DNA of 64,000 nt, from the NCBI RefSeq assembly GCF_025336525.1, contig NZ_JAOCZP010000002.1:744001-808000 (forward strand), in the 5' to 3' direction. The notes beneath the pieces are model-generated. The model was not told the DNA's origin. It searched no databases and saw only the letters and a list, made by a program, of their open reading frames with translations. A program made the position numbers and the translations under genes. Source of the DNA: Chelativorans salis (GTDB lineage: Bacteria > Pseudomonadota > Alphaproteobacteria > Rhizobiales > Rhizobiaceae). Positions 56,754-64,000 of the stretch are shown here, one piece after another (within the stretch, counting starts at the first letter, position 1; every line of letters starts with the position of its first letter).

Positions 56754-57610
56754 GCGCCAAGAACGAAGACAACGATATCGACAAGTCATCAGCGCCGCTG
56801 ATGGAGCACCTGATCGAGCTGCGCTCTCGTCTCATGTGGGCGATCGCCGCCTTTTTCGTCGCGTTTCTGGTCTGTTTCTTCTTCGCCAAGGGCATCTTCA
56901 ACCTGCTGGTCGTTCCCTTCCAGTGGGCGAGCGACTGGGCGGGTCTCGATTCGGAGAAGGTCGACCTCATCTACACCGCGCCGCAGGAGTTCTTCTTCAC
57001 GCAGATCAAGCTGGCCATGTTCGGCGGGCTGGTGCTGGCCTTTCCGGTGATCGCCATGCAGGTCTACAAGTTCGTGGCGCCGGGCCTCTACCGCAATGAA
57101 AGGCATGCCTTCCTGCCCTTCCTCATTGCTTCGCCCATTCTGTTCCTGATCGGCGGCAGCCTTGTCTATTTCTTCTTCATGCCCATGGTCATGTGGTTCT
57201 TCCTGTCCATGCAGCAGGTGGGGCCGGACAACGAGATTCAGATTTCGCTGCTGCCGCGCGTTTCGGAATATCTCGGTCTCATCATGACGCTGATCCTGTC
57301 CTTCGGCCTGGTCTTCCAGTTGCCGGTGGTCACGACGCTGATGGCGCGGGTGGGGCTCCTGACCTCGCAGGGGCTGGTCGACAAGCGCAAATACGCCATC
57401 GTCGCCGCCTTCGTGGTTGCCGCGGTGCTGACGCCACCAGACCCGGTGAGCCAGATCGGTCTTGCGCTTCCCACCATCCTTCTCTACGAGATTGCCATTT
57501 GGAGCGCCCGGATGGTGGAGCGCAGACGCGCGAGGGACGAGGCGGAAAAGGAAAGCGCTGATACGGCGGCAGACACGGAAACCGCTGCCAGAACCGAATC
57601 AGCTTCCTAA
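56750..57610 (+). CDS. tatC: Sec-independent protein translocase subunit TatC
   Basis: A 286-residue polytopic protein with six membrane helices that binds twin-arginine signals. Family signatures: [19 protein letters not shown] at the N-terminus, [18 protein letters not shown] and [18 protein letters not shown]. The acidic/alanine tail ([19 protein letters not shown]) is unusual but not conserved. It starts at a GTG overlapping tatB. Confidence 0.96.
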   Translation: MSAKNEDNDIDKSSAPLMEHLIELRSRLMWAIAAFFVAFLVCFFFAKGIFNLLVVPFQWASDWAGLDSEKVDLIYTAPQEFFFTQIKLAMFGGLVLAFPVIAMQVYKFVAPGLYRNERHAFLPFLIASPILFLIGGSLVYFFFMPMVMWFFLSMQQVGPDNEIQISLLPRVSEYLGLIMTLILSFGLVFQLPVVTTLMARVGLLTSQGLVDKRKYAIVAAFVVAAVLTPPDPVSQIGLALPTILLYEIAIWSARMVERRRARDEAEKESADTAADTETAARTESAS

Positions 57611-57672
57611 CGACCTCCCGCGTTGCACTTTTTCCCCGGGCGACGGTCATTCGCACGCCCGGAACCTCGATC

Positions 57673-59163
57673 ATGCTTGACATAAAATGGATTCGCGAGA
57701 ACCCCGAAGACCTCGTGCTCGCGCTGAAGAAGCGCGGGCAGGCGGAGGCCGAGGCGCGGTCCACGGTCGAATCCGTGATCGCCGCCGACGAGGCCCGGCG
57801 CACGCATCTGACGAAGCTGCAGGAAGCCCAGGAGCGCCGCAACGCCGCCTCCAAGGAGATCGGCAAGGCGATGGGCGCGGGCGACCAGGCGCTGGCCGAG
57901 AAGCTCAAGGCCGAGGTGGCGGAGCTGAAAGGCTTCGTGCAGAGCGGCGAGGCGAAGGAGCGCGAGCTTGACGCGGACCTGCGCGACCAGCTTGCCCGCA
58001 TCCCCAATGTGCCGCTCGACGACGTGCCGGAGGGCGCGGACGAGAAGGACAATGTCGAAGTGCGGCGAGCCGGGGAGCCGAAGCGCGCCAATTCATGGAA
58101 GGAACATTTCGAGCTCGGCGAAGCGCTGGGAATGATGGACTTCGAGCGTGCGGCGAAGCTGTCGGGAAGCCGCTTCACCGTGGTTTCGGGGCAACTCGCA
58201 AGGCTCGAACGCGCGCTCGGCCAGTTCATGCTCGACCTGCACACGACCGAGCACGGCTACACGGAGGTGCAGCCGCCGCTGCTGGTGCGGGATGATGCGC
58301 TGTTCGGGACGGGACAGTTGCCGAAGTTTGAGGAGGATCTTTTTTTCACCGATCCGCGAACGCCCGAGTGGAGCGAGCGCCTGCGCAGGACGTTGCTGTC
58401 TACGGGGCAAGTAACTATTGGCAAAATTAATGATGCAGTTTCACCTCAGCGGATGCGAGAGATAGCTGACGTCGTAGCGCGCAACGCGGCCGACATGTTC
58501 TTAATTGACGACTACTTTGCAACCATTGATCCCGCTCTAAGACTCTCGAAAAGACTAGGCCTCATCCCCACCGCCGAAGTCCCGCTCACCAATCTCGTCC
58601 GCGAAGAAATCCTCGACGCCAACACGCTCCCTCTGCGCTACACTGCGCTCACCCCATGCTTCCGCTCGGAAGCCGGCTCGGCGGGCAAGGACACGCGCGG
58701 CATGCTGCGCCAGCACCAGTTTTACAAAGTCGAGATGGTGTCGATTACCGATGCCGAATCATCGCTTCAAGAGCACGAGCGCATGACCGAATGCGCCGAG
58801 ACGGTGCTGAAGAAACTCGGCCTTCCCTTCCGCACCGTTGTCCTGTGCACCGGCGACATGGGCTTCGGCGCGCGGAAGACTTACGACATCGAAGTCTGGC
58901 TCCCCGGCCAGAACGCCTACCGCGAAATCTCTTCCTGCTCGGTCTGCGGCGATTTCCAGGCGCGGCGCATGAACACGCGCTACCGTTCCGGCGAAAAGCA
59001 GACGCGCTTCGTGCACACGCTCAACGGCTCGGGCGTCGCGACGGGCCGCGCGCTGATCGCCGTCATGGAAAATTACCAGAACGAAGACGGCAGCATTAGC
59101 ATTCCGGAAATCCTGCAGCCCTATATGGGTGGAACAACGAGGATCGAAGCGGCAAAAGGGTAG
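57673..59163 (+). CDS. serS: Seryl-tRNA synthetase with an internal insertion of about 65 residues
   Basis: Class II synthetase for tRNA-Ser, 496 residues (bacterial enzymes are usually 420-435). The N-terminal coiled-coil arm covers about 28-110. Motif 1 is near 195-205 ([12 protein letters not shown]), motif 2 is [21 protein letters not shown] and motif 3 is [17 protein letters not shown]. Between EEDLF (220-224) and the serine-binding LIPTAE (297-302) typical enzymes have about seven residues; here there are 72. Bases 58401-58560 inside this block are 49% G+C (78 of 160), with codons such as ATT, TTA, CTA and AGA that are rare around it. All catalytic motifs remain, so the enzyme is probably active. 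Confidence 0.95.
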   Translation: MLDIKWIRENPEDLVLALKKRGQAEAEARSTVESVIAADEARRTHLTKLQEAQERRNAASKEIGKAMGAGDQALAEKLKAEVAELKGFVQSGEAKERELDADLRDQLARIPNVPLDDVPEGADEKDNVEVRRAGEPKRANSWKEHFELGEALGMMDFERAAKLSGSRFTVVSGQLARLERALGQFMLDLHTTEHGYTEVQPPLLVRDDALFGTGQLPKFEEDLFFTDPRTPEWSERLRRTLLSTGQVTIGKINDAVSPQRMREIADVVARNAADMFLIDDYFATIDPALRLSKRLGLIPTAEVPLTNLVREEILDANTLPLRYTALTPCFRSEAGSAGKDTRGMLRQHQFYKVEMVSITDAESSLQEHERMTECAETVLKKLGLPFRTVVLCTGDMGFGARKTYDIEVWLPGQNAYREISSCSVCGDFQARRMNTRYRSGEKQTRFVHTLNGSGVATGRALIAVMENYQNEDGSISIPEILQPYMGGTTRIEAAKG

Positions 59164-59168
59164 GGGCC

Positions 59169-59927
59169 TTGCGCATTCTTCTGACCAATGACGACGGCAT
59201 CCACGCCGAGGGACTGCAGGTCTTGGAGCGCATCGCCCGTACGCTTTCGGACGATGTGTGGGTGGTGGCGCCGGAGACGGACCAGTCGGGCTTCGCGCAC
59301 TCGCTGTCGCTGTCCGAGCCGCTCAGGATGCGCAAGATCGACGACCGGCACTATGCACTGCGCGGCACGCCGACCGATTGCGTCATCATGGGCGTGCGCA
59401 AGGTGATGGATGCGCCGCCGGACTTGATCCTGTCCGGCGTCAACAACGGCACCAACATCGCCGACGACGTCACCTATTCCGGCACCGTGGCGGGCGCCAT
59501 GGAAGGCACGCTGCTCGGCATCCGCGCGATCGCGCTCAGCCAGGCCTACGATTTCGCCGAGGATATCCGCTATATCCCGTGGGACACGACGGAGGCGGTG
59601 GCGCCACCGCTCCTCAAGAAGCTGGTTGCCACCGACCTGCCCACGGGTGTGTTCCTCAACGTCAATTTCCCCAACTGTCCGCCCGAGGAGGTGAAGGGCG
59701 CCATCGTCACCTCCCAGGGCAAGCTCGTGCACGGGCTGTGGATCGACGAGCGCCGGGACGGCAGGGGCTTTCCCTATTACTGGTTGCGTTTCGGCCGCAA
59801 GGAGGAGGAAGTGCGCAAGGGGAGCGACCAGGCCGCCGTGCGCGACGGCTATATCTCCGTCACGCCGCTGCATCTCGATCTCACGGCGCACGAGGTGCGC
59901 GAACGGCTTTCGAAGGCGCTTTCGTGA
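59169..59927 (+). CDS. surE: 5'/3'-nucleotidase SurE
   Basis: Survival protein SurE, a metal-dependent nucleotidase of 252 residues. Signatures: [16 protein letters not shown] at the start, [39 protein letters not shown] (as [18 protein letters not shown]) and NVNFP. It begins with TTG, five bases after the serS stop and after AAAAGGGTAGGGG. Its stop overlaps the pcm GTG start. The surE–pcm–nlpD order is the same as in enterobacteria, though rpoS is absent. Confidence 0.95.
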   Translation: MRILLTNDDGIHAEGLQVLERIARTLSDDVWVVAPETDQSGFAHSLSLSEPLRMRKIDDRHYALRGTPTDCVIMGVRKVMDAPPDLILSGVNNGTNIADDVTYSGTVAGAMEGTLLGIRAIALSQAYDFAEDIRYIPWDTTEAVAPPLLKKLVATDLPTGVFLNVNFPNCPPEEVKGAIVTSQGKLVHGLWIDERRDGRGFPYYWLRFGRKEEEVRKGSDQAAVRDGYISVTPLHLDLTAHEVRERLSKALS

Positions 59928-60574
59928 CTGCAACGGACGACGAACGCGAGGGCTTTGCCGCATTCATGCTGCGCTGCCGCGCGCGGGGCATCGGCTCGAA
60001 TGCGCTTTTTGCGGCGATGGAGGCGGCGCCGCGCGCCGGCTTCGTGCCGGCCGAATGGCAGAAATGGACGTGGTCGAACCGCACGGTGCCCATCGAGTGT
60101 GGTGAGACACTCGAAGCCTGCGACCTGCAGGCGGTGGTACTCGACGCGCTGGAAATCCAGCCGGGCGTGCGTGTTCTGGAGATCGGCACCGGGTCCGGCT
60201 ATACGGCCGCGGTGATGGCCAAGCTGGCCGAGCGTGTGCTGACCGTCGACCGCTATAAGACGCTGGTCGAGCAAGCGCGTCTGCGCCATGAGGCTTTCGG
60301 CCTCGAGAACGTCATCGCCCGCCAGGCGGACGGCCTGGACGGCGTTGCCGACGGCCCGTTCGACCGCATCGTCGTGTGGGCCGCCTTCGAGGAGCCGCCG
60401 CGCCGCTTCGTCGATCTCCTGACGAGCGGCGGCATCATGGTGGCGCCAGTCGGCCCTGCCGAGGACGTGCAGCTGATGGCGAAGTTCCAGAAGATCGGCA
60501 GCCGGTTCGAGCGCATCGACCTGGAGCCCGTCCGCCTGCAGCCGCTGATCAAGGGCATTGCCGAGGCTCTTTAG
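59924..60574 (+). CDS. pcm: Protein-L-isoaspartate O-methyltransferase
   Basis: Repairs isoaspartyl residues in aged proteins using SAM. 216 residues. Family blocks: [30 protein letters not shown], the SAM loop [19 protein letters not shown] (about 83-100) and [17 protein letters not shown]. It starts at GTG, overlapping surE. A RIME-like hairpin lies one base after the stop. Compared with the paralogue at 31326-32000, this one has the canonical GTGSGY loop. Confidence 0.93.
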   Translation: MTATDDEREGFAAFMLRCRARGIGSNALFAAMEAAPRAGFVPAEWQKWTWSNRTVPIECGETLEACDLQAVVLDALEIQPGVRVLEIGTGSGYTAAVMAKLAERVLTVDRYKTLVEQARLRHEAFGLENVIARQADGLDGVADGPFDRIVVWAAFEEPPRRFVDLLTSGGIMVAPVGPAEDVQLMAKFQKIGSRFERIDLEPVRLQPLIKGIAEAL

Positions 60575-60575
60575 A

Positions 60576-60619
60576 GCAATTCCAGGAAAAGTGGGAACCG
60601 GTTTTCCGTCCGGAATTGC
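60576..60619. repeat. Rhizobiales-type palindromic intergenic repeat (RIME-like)
   Basis: GCAATTCC (60576-60583) pairs perfectly with GGAATTGC (60612-60619). Inside, GGAAAA (60585-60590) pairs with TTTTCC (60602-60607). The form AGCAATTCC…CCGGAATTGCG is one I recognise as a very common intergenic palindrome in Rhizobiales genomes. It may end the pcm mRNA. Confidence 0.75.
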
Positions 60620-60715
60620 GACCAAGCAAAGGGTCGGATTGGATTAACCCGCCAGTAACATTAACGCGCTTTAATCATGCCTGTTTCGAGTAACGGGATA
60701 AGTGCGGGTAGCTCC

Positions 60716-61975
60716 ATGCGTTTCGGCATCACAGGACAACATCGAAGCACTCTGGCACGAGGCGCGGCTGTCCTCGTGGTGGGTGGCATCGCCGCCGGCT
60801 GCAGCTCGGGCGCCGCCAGCCTGAACGACGGCCTCGTCACCAACTCAACGGGCAGCAACGCTCCAGTCGTGGTGGCCCAGGCGAATCAGCCTTACCCCGG
60901 CGATACACAGTCCGGCCGGCGTGAGCAGCCCCGTTACGGAAAGATCGTCCGTCCGCAAGTGCCGGTCGGCGGTGCAACGCAGAGCAGCAGCGCGCCGGCC
61001 GCACTTCCTAGCCCCTCGACGCCGGTGTACTCCGCACCAGCAGCAAGCCAGCCCACGGTGTCTTCCCAGCCGTTGCCCCCGCCGACGAGCACGCAGGGAG
61101 AACGTTCCGCGCCCGCCACCGCCAGCCCGCAGCAGGCGCACCGCGAGCAGCAACCCGCTCCCAATCCGCCGCAGCCGGAAAGCCAGGCAGCAGTGCTGCC
61201 GCAAGCGCCGAAGCCGCAGGAAAAGAGCAATGGGCAGACCGGCAACACATCGCCCTCGGCCGGCGGCTCCTACACGGTCACCTCCGGCGACACGCTCTAC
61301 GGCATCGCCCGCAAGACCGGCGCCAGCGTTGAGAGCATCAAGCGGGCCAACAGCCTCTCCAGCGGCGTGATCCAGATTGGCCAGAAACTGACGATCCCGT
61401 CCGCGGGCGCGACCGTAGCCAATGCGGCGCCGGCGAAGCAGGAGCAGCCGAAGGCCGCCGATCCAGTCACCACGGCCGCCGCACCCCCTTCCAAACAGGA
61501 AGAGGAGAAATCCCAGGTCTCCGCCTACACGCCGCCTTCCGACAGCAAGGCCGGGGCCGCGAAGGAGGAGGAATCCACCGAGGTCGCCGCGCTGACGCCT
61601 GATTCCACCGGCGTCGGCCGCCTGCGCTGGCCGGTACGCGGCCGTGTCGTCTCGAATTTCAGCGGCGGCAGCAGCGACGGCATTGACATCGCCGTGCCTG
61701 AGGGTACCTCCGTGCGGGCGGCGGAGAACGGTGTCGTCATCTACTCCGGCGACGGGCTGAAAGGGTTCGGCAACACCGTCCTGGTGCGCCATGAGGATGG
61801 GCTGGTGACCGTCTATGGCCACGCCTCGGACCTGAAGGTGAAGCGCGGCGATAACGTGAAGCGCGGCCAGGAGATCGCGCTTTCGGGCATGAGCGGCCAA
61901 ACCGACAGCCCGAAGCTGCATTTCGAGGTTCGTAAGGGCACCAGCCCGGTCGACCCGATGACCTACCTCGAATAG
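60716..61975 (+). CDS. LysM and degenerate LytM (M23) lipoprotein, NlpD-like
   Basis: A 419-residue envelope protein. Signal with a lipobox-like GIAAGCSSG, then a Pro/Gln/Ser-rich linker, a LysM domain (about 184-228, SYTVTSGDTLYGIARKTGAS) and a C-terminal LytM/M23 domain (about 310-419). In active LytM enzymes zinc is held by H…D and HxH. Here the first His is lost (SGGSSDGIDIA) and the HLH motif reads KLH, so the domain is probably non-catalytic like NlpD/EnvC, which activate amidases. The start at 60716 (MRFGITGQ) follows GCGGGTAG; an ATG at 60677 is in frame but has no site. Confidence 0.88.
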   Translation: MRFGITGQHRSTLARGAAVLVVGGIAAGCSSGAASLNDGLVTNSTGSNAPVVVAQANQPYPGDTQSGRREQPRYGKIVRPQVPVGGATQSSSAPAALPSPSTPVYSAPAASQPTVSSQPLPPPTSTQGERSAPATASPQQAHREQQPAPNPPQPESQAAVLPQAPKPQEKSNGQTGNTSPSAGGSYTVTSGDTLYGIARKTGASVESIKRANSLSSGVIQIGQKLTIPSAGATVANAAPAKQEQPKAADPVTTAAAPPSKQEEEKSQVSAYTPPSDSKAGAAKEEESTEVAALTPDSTGVGRLRWPVRGRVVSNFSGGSSDGIDIAVPEGTSVRAAENGVVIYSGDGLKGFGNTVLVRHEDGLVTVYGHASDLKVKRGDNVKRGQEIALSGMSGQTDSPKLHFEVRKGTSPVDPMTYLE

Positions 61976-61996
61976 GCGGGCGGAGCAGGCGCCCCT

Positions 61997-62875
61997 TCAG
62001 TCTCTGAGGTTCTTCCCCAGCCGGCCGGCCAGGTCCTGGATGAACTGCCAGGCGACGCGGCCCGAGCGGCTGCCGCGGGTGGTCGCCCATTCCAGGGCTT
62101 CCGTGCGCAGCGTCTCAGCCTCGATCGGCAGCGCATGGTAATGCGCATAGCCCTCGACCATGGCGAGATATTCGTCCTGTGAGCATTTGTGGAAACCGAG
62201 CCACAGGCCGAACCTGTCCGACAGCGACACCTTCTCCTCCACCGCTTCAGACGGGTTGATGGCCGTCGAACGCTCGTTCTCGATCATGTCGCGCGGCAGA
62301 AGGTGGCGACGGTTCGAGGTGGCGTAGAGGATGACGTTGTCCGGGCGCCCTTCCACCCCTCCTTCAAGCGCTGCCTTCAGCGACTTGTAAGACGTGTCAT
62401 CCCGATCGAAGGACAGGTCGTCGCAGAACAGGATAAAGCGGTGCCCATCCGCCTTCACCAGAGCCATGAGCCTTGGCAGGCCTTCGATATCCTCACGGTG
62501 GATCTCGATAAGCTTCAAGGGCGCCGCATCCTTATTCCGCGTGCGGTTGACCTCGGCGTGCACGGCCTTGACCAGCGACGACTTGCCCATGCCGCGGGCA
62601 CCCCACAGAAGGGCATTGTTGGCCGGCAGGCCGGCGGCAAAACGCCGCGTGTTGTCGGTGAGGATGTCGCGTACCCGGTCGACGCCGTGTATGAGCGAAA
62701 GGTCGACGCGGTTCACCTTGCCGACCGGCATCAGCGATCCGCTCTCGGCCTGCCAGACGAAGCAGTCTGCTTCCTCGAAACGCGGTTCGTCCGCGCGGGC
62801 AGGGGCCATGCGGGAGATGACGTCGATCAGCCGGTCCAGCTTCTGGTTCAGCGCTTCGATGGTCTTTTCGCTCAT
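61997..62875 (-). CDS. DUF815-family AAA+ ATPase
   Basis: A 292-residue P-loop ATPase. N-terminal helical part MSEKTIEALNQKLDRLIDVI, Walker A GARGMGKSS (about residue 95), Walker B FILFCDDLSFD, sensor ATSNRRHLLPRD, then SDRFGLWLGFHKCSQDEYL. This DUF815 pattern is conserved and well recognised, but its biological role is unknown. It is convergent with the NlpD-like gene and divergent from yajC. Confidence 0.9.
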   Translation of the reverse strand: MSEKTIEALNQKLDRLIDVISRMAPARADEPRFEEADCFVWQAESGSLMPVGKVNRVDLSLIHGVDRVRDILTDNTRRFAAGLPANNALLWGARGMGKSSLVKAVHAEVNRTRNKDAAPLKLIEIHREDIEGLPRLMALVKADGHRFILFCDDLSFDRDDTSYKSLKAALEGGVEGRPDNVILYATSNRRHLLPRDMIENERSTAINPSEAVEEKVSLSDRFGLWLGFHKCSQDEYLAMVEGYAHYHALPIEAETLRTEALEWATTRGSRSGRVAWQFIQDLAGRLGKNLRD

Positions 62876-63088
62876 GATCACTCTTCGAGCCGGCGGTGGC
62901 TCACATGTCAGTACCGTACGGTACGGTTCTGTCACAGCCATTGACGATTTGCAAGCTTGGCGCCGCGCGACGGCAAAGGGGGAAGACCGGCCGCGGACAG
63001 TTGCAAACGGGGTGCGAACATCTATATTCCCGCGCGAGCTTGACGGCTGGGAATTTCCGGCCCTTTCCGTACTTTCTAGGAGTTTTTC

Positions 63089-63427
63089 ATGTTTGTGACA
63101 CCGGCTTATGCCCAGGCGGGCGCGGGAGCACCCGACATTTTCGTCAGCATCCTGCCGTTCGTGCTGATTTTCGTGATCATGTATTTCCTTATCATCAGGC
63201 CGCAGCGCCAGCAGATGAAGAAGCGCAACGAGATGCTGGCGGCGGTGCGGCGGGGCGACACGGTTGTCACAGGGGGCGGGCTTGTCGGAAAGGTGACAAA
63301 GGTCATCGGCGACAACGAGCTGGAAGTGGACCTGGGCGGTGGCACCAAGGTGACGGCGGTACGCTCCATGCTTGCCGATGTGCGGGTCAAGGGCGAGCCG
63401 GCCGTCGAGAAGACCGCCAAGAAATAG
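63089..63427 (+). CDS. yajC: Preprotein translocase subunit YajC
   Basis: A 112-residue accessory component of the SecDF–YajC complex. A single membrane helix (ILPFVLIFVIMYFLIIRPQRQQMKK) is followed by the cytoplasmic domain RGDTVVTGGGLVGKVTKVI. AGGAG lies eight bases before the ATG. It is 50 bp upstream of secD, the standard operon order. Confidence 0.95.
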   Translation: MFVTPAYAQAGAGAPDIFVSILPFVLIFVIMYFLIIRPQRQQMKKRNEMLAAVRRGDTVVTGGGLVGKVTKVIGDNELEVDLGGGTKVTAVRSMLADVRVKGEPAVEKTAKK

Positions 63428-63477
63428 CCCTATTGCAGGCGGAAGGCCGGGCTTAGGCCCCAACAAAAAGAGGCAGC

Positions 63478-64000
63478 ATGTTACATTTCCCGCGCTGGCA
63501 GACGATCCTCATTTGGCTGGCCGTGGCGCTCGGCGTTGCCTACGCCGCTCCGAACGTCCTTCCGCAATCATACTTCTCTTCGCTGCCGGGCTGGGCGCCG
63601 TCGCGTCCCATGACGCTGGGGCTCGACCTGCAGGGTGGCTCGCACATCCTGTTGCAGATCGACCGTGGCGAGCTGATAGCCGAGCGTCTGACGAGCACCC
63701 GCGATGACGTGCGCCGGCTCCTGCGCGGCGAACGCATCGGTTATACCGGCCTGTCCGTCTCCGGTCAGGCCGTACAGGTGCGCATCCGCGATGCAAGCGA
63801 GGTGGATGCGGCGAGACAGGCGCTGGACGAGTTGGTGCAGCCCGTTGCCTCCGGTCTGCTCGGCTCCGGCACGATCAGTGAACTGTCGTTGACAGAGCCG
63901 GAGCCCGGCCTTTTGCGGCTGGACCTGACGGAGGAGGGCATCAGCTACCGCCTGGCCAGCGCACTCGAACAATCGATCGAAGTGATCGGCCGCCGTGTCA
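63478..64000 (+). CDS. secD: Protein translocase subunit SecD (3' end outside window)
   Basis: The first 174 residues of SecD, which uses the proton gradient to complete protein export. N-terminal membrane helix (LIWLAVALGVAYAAPNVL), then the P1 periplasmic region with the hallmark GLDLQGGSHILLQID (D-LQGG). AAAAAGAGGCAGC precedes the ATG. The frame is open to the last base. Confidence 0.95.
   Translation, partial: MLHFPRWQTILIWLAVALGVAYAAPNVLPQSYFSSLPGWAPSRPMTLGLDLQGGSHILLQIDRGELIAERLTSTRDDVRRLLRGERIGYTGLSVSGQAVQVRIRDASEVDAARQALDELVQPVASGLLGSGTISELSLTEPEPGLLRLDLTEEGISYRLASALEQSIEVIGRRV

Noticed and set aside
58345-58560. Intein in SerS
   Set aside because: At about 65-72 residues it is too short, and there are no Cys/Ser/Thr junction residues, terminal HN or HINT blocks.

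Overview
The window is about 64 kb of GC-rich (about 64%) chromosome from an alphaproteobacterium, almost certainly a member of the Rhizobiales near the Phyllobacteriaceae (Mesorhizobium, Nitratireductor, Aquamicrobium or Chelativorans type). The evidence is the core gene order argS–SPOR–nagZ–scpA–scpB–tatABC–serS–surE–pcm–nlpD, an ExoR homologue, a DUF2497/PopZ-like protein next to valS, a TolC/BepC-type channel, and a palindromic intergenic repeat of the Rhizobiales type. No phage, plasmid, CRISPR array or complete insertion sequence is visible.

Layout. 0–3.6 kb: 3' part of putA (proline catabolism). 3.7–13.7 kb: a complete haem-acquisition locus in two divergent operons. The leftward operon encodes a TonB-dependent haem receptor, a small exported protein, ExbB, two ExbD-type proteins, TonB, an unknown 80-residue protein and an IsdG/ABM-type mono-oxygenase. 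The rightward operon encodes HemP, HmuS and the ABC importer HmuTUV. The shared promoter region carries a TGA-N9-TCA motif of the rhizobial iron-responsive (RirA) type. 14–29.6 kb: metabolic and housekeeping genes (RhlE helicase, MFS transporter, CysK, secreted lipase, AlaX, SseA, OmpA-like protein, alanine dehydrogenase with its Lrp-type regulator, MscS channel, CpdB), separated by REP-like hairpin repeats and one 0.87-kb gene-free stretch. 29.6–30.5 kb: a lower-GC glycosyltransferase-like gene lies between tRNA-Asn and a partial copy of that tRNA's 3' end, like a small integrated cassette. 31–47 kb: tRNA-Cys, a PIMT-like methyltransferase, TolC, PopZ-like protein, ValS, FadL-like porin, TerC, IlvD overlapping ExoR, XthA, a NCS2 purine/pyrimidine permease, ErpA and Dgt. 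47–64 kb: the conserved cell-envelope/division/secretion cluster ArgS, SPOR protein, NagZ, ScpAB, an orphan ABC ATPase, TatABC, SerS, SurE, Pcm, a degenerate LytM protein, a DUF815 ATPase, YajC and the start of SecD.

Most unusual observations: (1) SerS carries an extra block of about 65 residues, in frame, directly before the TAE serine-binding loop; part of it has low GC and atypical codons. (2) A 262-bp element of nested inverted repeats (28-bp terminal arms) lies immediately before dgt, and the dgt start codon is inside its right arm. (3) The tRNA-Asn 3'-end duplication brackets a foreign-looking gene. (4) REP-like hairpins show compensatory stem changes between copies. (5) The haem operon contains small uncharacterised proteins. 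(6) A frameshifted GNAT pseudogene sits between the SPOR gene and nagZ.

All calls were made by reading the sequence; no database search was run. Family names come from recognised motifs, lengths and gene order.
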